From NCBI GenBank assembly GCA_030041275.1, contig JASHOE010000351.1, positions 1 to 64,000 of the forward strand: 64,000 nt of DNA, in the 5' to 3' direction. Below the pieces are notes generated by a model, which was given only the letters and a program-made list of their open reading frames with translations, made no database searches and was not told the origin of the DNA. Both the position numbers and the translations under genes were made by a program. Shown here piece after piece: positions 60,905-64,000 of the stretch (position 1 is the stretch's first letter; each line of letters starts with the position of its first letter). Source of the stretch: Streptosporangiaceae bacterium (GTDB lineage Bacteria; Actinomycetota; Actinomycetes; Streptosporangiales; Streptosporangiaceae).

Positions 60905-61877
60905 CGGGGCCTCCAGGGGGCTGGCCCCCTCGGCCAGCACTGACAGGCCATTCCGGCTGCGGGTCCTGATGGAGCCGCGGAATGGCGCGTCCTACCAGGA
61001 GATACTCGCGCTGGCGCTCGCGACCGAGCGCGCCGGGTTCGACGCCTTCTTCCGGTCCGATCACCTGCTCGGGGGCAACCCCGACAACCCGGAGTACAAG
61101 CCCACTGACTGCTGGACGACGCTGGGTGGTCTGGCCCGCGACACCAGCCGGGTCCGGCTCGGCGCGCTGATGACCGCCTCAACCTTCCGCCTGCCCGGGC
61201 TGCTTGCGACCATCGTCGCCTCGGTCGACGACATGAGCGGCGGGCGCGCCGAGCTCGGCATCGGGGCGGCCTGGTACACCCGCGAGCACGCCGCGTTCGG
61301 GCTGCCGTTTCCGCCACTCGGTGAGCGGTTCGACCGGCTGGAGGAGCAGCTCGCTGTCATCACCGGTCTCTGGCACGCGACAGCGGACCAGGGGTTCTCG
61401 TTTGACGGCCAGCACTACCAGGTGGAAGACAACCGCACCCCGCCGCGGGTTACTCAGCACCCGCATCCGCCCATCATCATTGGCGGCGGCGGGCCGAAGC
61501 GGACGCCGGCCCTCGCCGCGCGGTACGCCGCCGAGTTCAACGCCGCCTACGGCGGCGATCCGGCGGCGCGGTTCCAGCGGTTCGGCCGCGCGTGCGAGGC
61601 GATCGGTCGTGACCCCGCCAGCGCCCGCCTGTCCGGGGTCCTGCCGGTAGCGATCGGATCGACCCCCGCCGAGGTCGAGCGCCGCGCGGAGATCGTCGGG
61701 TCGCCGATGCTGCGGGACACAGCGGTCATCGGCCCGCCTGCCGCGCTGACTGACCGGATCGCTGACCTGGCGAAGGCCGGCGCCGACACCGTCTACCTGC
61801 ACATCTTTGACATCCACGATCTCGACCACATCGCGCTCATCGGCGCCGAGGTACTGCCCCAGCTAGCCGGGCTGTAG
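60894..61877 (+). CDS. Luciferase-like (LLM) F420-dependent oxidoreductase
   Basis: 327 residues of TIM barrel: LRVLMEP, RAGFDAFFRSDHLLGGNP, GALMTASTFRLPGLLATIVASVDDMSGGRAELGIGAAW and HPHPPIIIGGGGPKRTPALAARYA, which fit the F420-dependent LLM class. It overlaps the stop of the first alcohol dehydrogenase by 11 bases and is followed by the second within 11 bp, so the three are cotranscribed. A GC hairpin lies in its first codons. Its F420 use is inferred from the family. Confidence 0.87.
   Translation: MSTSGASRGLAPSASTDRPFRLRVLMEPRNGASYQEILALALATERAGFDAFFRSDHLLGGNPDNPEYKPTDCWTTLGGLARDTSRVRLGALMTASTFRLPGLLATIVASVDDMSGGRAELGIGAAWYTREHAAFGLPFPPLGERFDRLEEQLAVITGLWHATADQGFSFDGQHYQVEDNRTPPRVTQHPHPPIIIGGGGPKRTPALAARYAAEFNAAYGGDPAARFQRFGRACEAIGRDPASARLSGVLPVAIGSTPAEVERRAEIVGSPMLRDTAVIGPPAALTDRIADLAKAGADTVYLHIFDIHDLDHIALIGAEVLPQLAGL
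60915..60930 (+). other. GC hairpin just after the alcohol dehydrogenase 1 stop
   Basis: AGGGGG-CTGG-CCCCCT forms a six-base-pair stem with a four-base loop inside the LLM reading frame, 11 bases downstream of the ADH1 stop. It could stabilise or process the mRNA and tune expression between the two genes. Confidence 0.3.
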
Positions 61878-61888
61878 GAGGAACCGAC

Positions 61889-63010
61889 ATGCAGATCACC
61901 ACCCGCGCCGCCATCACGAAGGCGTACCACACTGGCTGGGAGATCACCGACCTGCAGCTCGACGACCCGAAGGAGCATGAGGTCCGGGTCAAGATCATGG
62001 CTGCCGGCCTGTGCCACTCCGACGACCACATCACCGCGGGCGACGCCCGGGTGCGGCTGCCAGTGGTGGGCGGGCATGAGGGCGCGGGCATCGTCGAGTC
62101 GATCGGCCCTGACGTGCGCCGGGTCAAGCCGGGCGACCGCATCGTCTGCTCCTATATCCCTGCCTGCGGCGCGTGCCGGCCGTGCTCAACCGGCCACTCG
62201 AACATGTGCGTCAAGGGCCTCAACGCCGGCACGGGCATGTTCCTCGACGGCACCTTCCGGTTCCACCTAGGCGATGAGGACCTCGGCGGGTTCTGCACGC
62301 TCGGCACGTTCTCGCAGTACGCCGTCGTATCGGAGTGGGCCTGTGTGCCGCTGGTGGAGGAGCTTCCCTGGGAGATCGCCTGCCTCGTCGGCTGCGGGGT
62401 CCCGACCGGCTGGGGCTCGGCTGTGCACGCGGCGGGCGTTCAGGCGGGCGACACCGTGGTCATCTTCGGCGCAGGCGGCGTCGGCAGCAACGCGGTCCAG
62501 GGCGCCCGGTTCGCCGGCGCCAAGGACGTCGTCGTCGTTGATCCGGTCGAGTTCAAGAGGGAGATGGCCACCACCGTCTTCGGCGCAACCCGGGCGTTCG
62601 CTACGGCGAAGGAGGCGCACGAGTTCGTCGTGGAGGCGACGTGGGGCCAGCTGGCCGATCATGCCATCCTCACGCCCGGCGTGGTCACCGAGGACATGGT
62701 CCAGGCGGCGGTGCTGATGACGGGCAAGGGCGGCAAGGTCACGATCACGGCCGTCGGCCACTTCGACGAGCGCGCCGTGCACCTGCCGGCTGGTTTCCTG
62801 ATCGGCTACATGCGGCAGATCCGCGGCGCGCTGTTCGGCGACAGCAACCCGCTGTTCGACATCCCGCGCCTCATCCGCCTGTACAAGACCGGAAACCTGA
62901 AGCTGGACGAGCTGGTCACCCGCAAGTACCGGCTCGACCAGGTCAACGAGGCCTACCAGGACATGAACGACGGCAAGAACATCCGCGGCGTCATCGTTCA
63001 CGAGCACTAG
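61889..63010 (+). CDS. NDMA-dependent (mycofactocin-type) alcohol dehydrogenase 2
   Basis: 373 residues, a clear paralogue of the enzyme at 59795. It keeps LCHSDDH, GGHEGAG, the zinc-binding CGACRPCSTGHSNMC, GAGGVGSNAVQGA, VDPVEFKREM and the identical C-terminus DGKNIRGVI-HEH. The differences are concentrated in the substrate-facing N-terminal half. TAGGAGGAA eight bases before the ATG is the strongest ribosome-binding site of the cluster. The tandem pair suggests different alcohols or sequential oxidation of a diol. Confidence 0.9.
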   Translation: MQITTRAAITKAYHTGWEITDLQLDDPKEHEVRVKIMAAGLCHSDDHITAGDARVRLPVVGGHEGAGIVESIGPDVRRVKPGDRIVCSYIPACGACRPCSTGHSNMCVKGLNAGTGMFLDGTFRFHLGDEDLGGFCTLGTFSQYAVVSEWACVPLVEELPWEIACLVGCGVPTGWGSAVHAAGVQAGDTVVIFGAGGVGSNAVQGARFAGAKDVVVVDPVEFKREMATTVFGATRAFATAKEAHEFVVEATWGQLADHAILTPGVVTEDMVQAAVLMTGKGGKVTITAVGHFDERAVHLPAGFLIGYMRQIRGALFGDSNPLFDIPRLIRLYKTGNLKLDELVTRKYRLDQVNEAYQDMNDGKNIRGVIVHEH

Positions 63011-63060
63011 CGACGGGTCCGCGCGCGGACCCGGGCCAGCAGTTCAGAAAGGCGGATCCC

Positions 63061-63606
63061 ATGCCGAACGCCATCCTCGACCCGACCGGTCGGGCCGGTA
63101 CGGCAGCCGCGCCTCAGCCGGGCCTCGAGCTCGCCCGCCGACGGCCCGACCTGGCTGGCACGCGCGTCGGCCTGATGGAGAACACCAAGCACAACGCCGC
63201 GCTCCTGCTGGCCGAGATCGGCAACCTGCTTGCTGCCGAGCATGGCGCGGCGGTCACCGTGGAGGCGACGAAGGCGAACTTTGCCGCCCCGGCGCCGGCC
63301 GACCTGGTGGACCGGTACCGGGAGGCGTGCGACGTGGTGATCACCGGCGTCGGTGACTGCGGCTCGTGCAGCGCGTCCGCCGTCGCCGACGGCATCGTCT
63401 TCGAGCGGGCTGGCCTGCCGACGGCGGTGATCTGCAGCGATGCGTTCGTGGTCACCGCGGACGCGATGGCGGACCTGCGCGGCGCGCCGGGCTACCGCTA
63501 CATCCGCACCCCGCACCCGGTCGCCGTGCTCACTACCGAGCAGGTCCGGCAGCGAGCCAAGCAGCTGCTGCCGGAGGTGGTCGCGCTGCTGACGAGCAGG
63601 CAGTGA
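63061..63606 (+). CDS. UGSC-family protein, Cys form (cassette 2)
   Basis: 181 residues, paralogue of the protein at 49976. The motif GVGDCGSCSASAVADG is identical around Cys100-Gly-Ser-Cys103 (TGC codon), and LAGTRVGLMENTKHNA, DAFVVTADAMADLRGAPGYRYIRTPHPVA match copy 1. AAAGGCGG precedes the ATG; the longer upstream frame overlaps the alcohol dehydrogenase and is a shadow. Its stop overlaps the next start (GTGA). It follows the alcohol dehydrogenase operon by 50 bp and is probably cotranscribed. Confidence 0.87.
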   Translation: MPNAILDPTGRAGTAAAPQPGLELARRRPDLAGTRVGLMENTKHNAALLLAEIGNLLAAEHGAAVTVEATKANFAAPAPADLVDRYREACDVVITGVGDCGSCSASAVADGIVFERAGLPTAVICSDAFVVTADAMADLRGAPGYRYIRTPHPVAVLTTEQVRQRAKQLLPEVVALLTSRQ

Positions 63607-64000
63607 CGCACCCTGACGGGGATCTCGACCCCGACGCCGCGCAGGCGGCCATCGAGTACTGCTATGACCAGGGCTGGTCCGACGGTCTGCCGCTGGTTCC
63701 GGCCACCCGGCCGCTGGTCGAGAAGTTCCTCGCGACCTCGGGCCGCGACCCTGACGAGGTCATCGGCAGGCTGCCGCAGCTGGACCGGTCCGTGACCGTG
63801 GAGCTGGCGGCCATCAACGCGGCCATGGCCGGTTGCCTGCCCGAGTACTTCCCCGTCGTGCTCGCCGCCTGGGACGCGCTCATGCGCGAGCGCAGCACCA
63901 CCGGCGGTGGCTGGCAGTCGACCAGCGGGCCGGCCCCGCTCATCGTGATCAACGGCCCGGTACGGGCAGAGCTCGGAATCAACGCCGCGGGCGGGGTATT
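63603..64000 (+). CDS. UGSC-associated protein (cassette 2), truncated by the window end
   Basis: A GTG at 63603 overlapping the UGSC stop opens a frame that runs to the last base, about 132 residues visible. It reads AIEYCYDQGWSDGLPLVPAT, then NAAMAGCLPEYFPVVLAAWDAL and STSGPAPLIVINGPVRAELGIN, matching the partner at 50533 throughout. The same coupling and the same Cys positions (IEYC, MAGC) are kept. The rest of the gene lies outside the window. Confidence 0.8.
   Translation, partial: MTHPDGDLDPDAAQAAIEYCYDQGWSDGLPLVPATRPLVEKFLATSGRDPDEVIGRLPQLDRSVTVELAAINAAMAGCLPEYFPVVLAAWDALMRERSTTGGGWQSTSGPAPLIVINGPVRAELGINAAGGV

Noticed and set aside
1..64000. Prophage, insertion sequence, CRISPR array, toxin-antitoxin pair or large biosynthetic cluster
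   Set aside because: No transposase, integrase, phage structural gene, repeat-spacer pattern, matched antitoxin or PKS/NRPS module was seen on either strand.

Overview
The window is 64 kb of high-GC, gene-dense DNA from an actinomycete. The evidence is GTG starts, F420-dependent oxidoreductases of two types, NDMA-dependent (mycofactocin-type) alcohol dehydrogenases, a gpgS-folP2 pair, PEP carboxylase, trehalose phosphatase, and many leaderless promoters (TANNNT six bases before the start codon). A soil actinomycete of the Streptosporangiales kind is plausible, but the sequence alone does not fix the genus. I saw no rRNA, tRNA, CRISPR array, insertion sequence, integrase or phage gene. The window looks like chromosomal accessory and catabolic DNA rather than a mobile element.

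1-13.7 kb: an AIM24-like fragment, an acetyltransferase, an acyl-CoA dehydrogenase, a carboxymuconolactone-decarboxylase-like protein, a MarR regulator coupled to an MFS exporter, a cytochrome P450, a membrane protein coupled to an ECHDC3-like crotonase, a PPOX/F420 protein, and a CoA-thioester degradation set (acyl-CoA dehydrogenase, divergent MaoC-like protein, CoA-transferase, thiolase). 13.8-17.8 kb: two paralogous proteins that join a sigma-factor-like cytoplasmic part to a membrane segment and a Ser/Pro-rich tail. One has an apparent frameshift. They flank a NUDIX hydrolase and are followed by an AMIN-like lipoprotein. 17.9-25.1 kb: a GH3 beta-glycosidase with PA14 domain, a sugar-type transporter, gpgS, a divergent folP2, an extradiol-dioxygenase-B-like protein and an SDR. 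25.2-28.8 kb: a GntR/FCD regulator, a thiolase preceded by a perfect 14-bp palindrome, and an acyl-CoA ligase.

28.8-42 kb: otsB, a secreted or anchored unknown, a DUF3500 protein, an HAD phosphatase, a secreted trypsin-like protease, acyl-CoA thioesterase II, ppc, an FUSC membrane protein and ftsH. 41.4-49.9 kb: an apparent transcription unit of a LuxR-type ATPase regulator, an ECF sigma factor and ftsH, then a secreted lipase, an orphan histidine kinase, an acetyltransferase and an FAD dehydrogenase.

50-64 kb: the most distinctive part. A two-gene cassette encodes a UGSC-family protein (Cys form, CGSC) and a translationally coupled ~340-aa partner. It occurs twice: at 49,976-51,558 followed by an SDR, and at 63,061 to the window end after two paralogous NDMA-type alcohol dehydrogenases that bracket an F420-type luciferase-like oxidoreductase. 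Divergent from the second copy is a minus-strand operon (CoA-transferase alpha and beta, amidohydrolase, SDR). Together these suggest an oxidative catabolic locus using mycofactocin and F420 that delivers carboxylic acids to CoA activation. The substrate is unknown and no mycofactocin or F420 biosynthesis gene is in the window.
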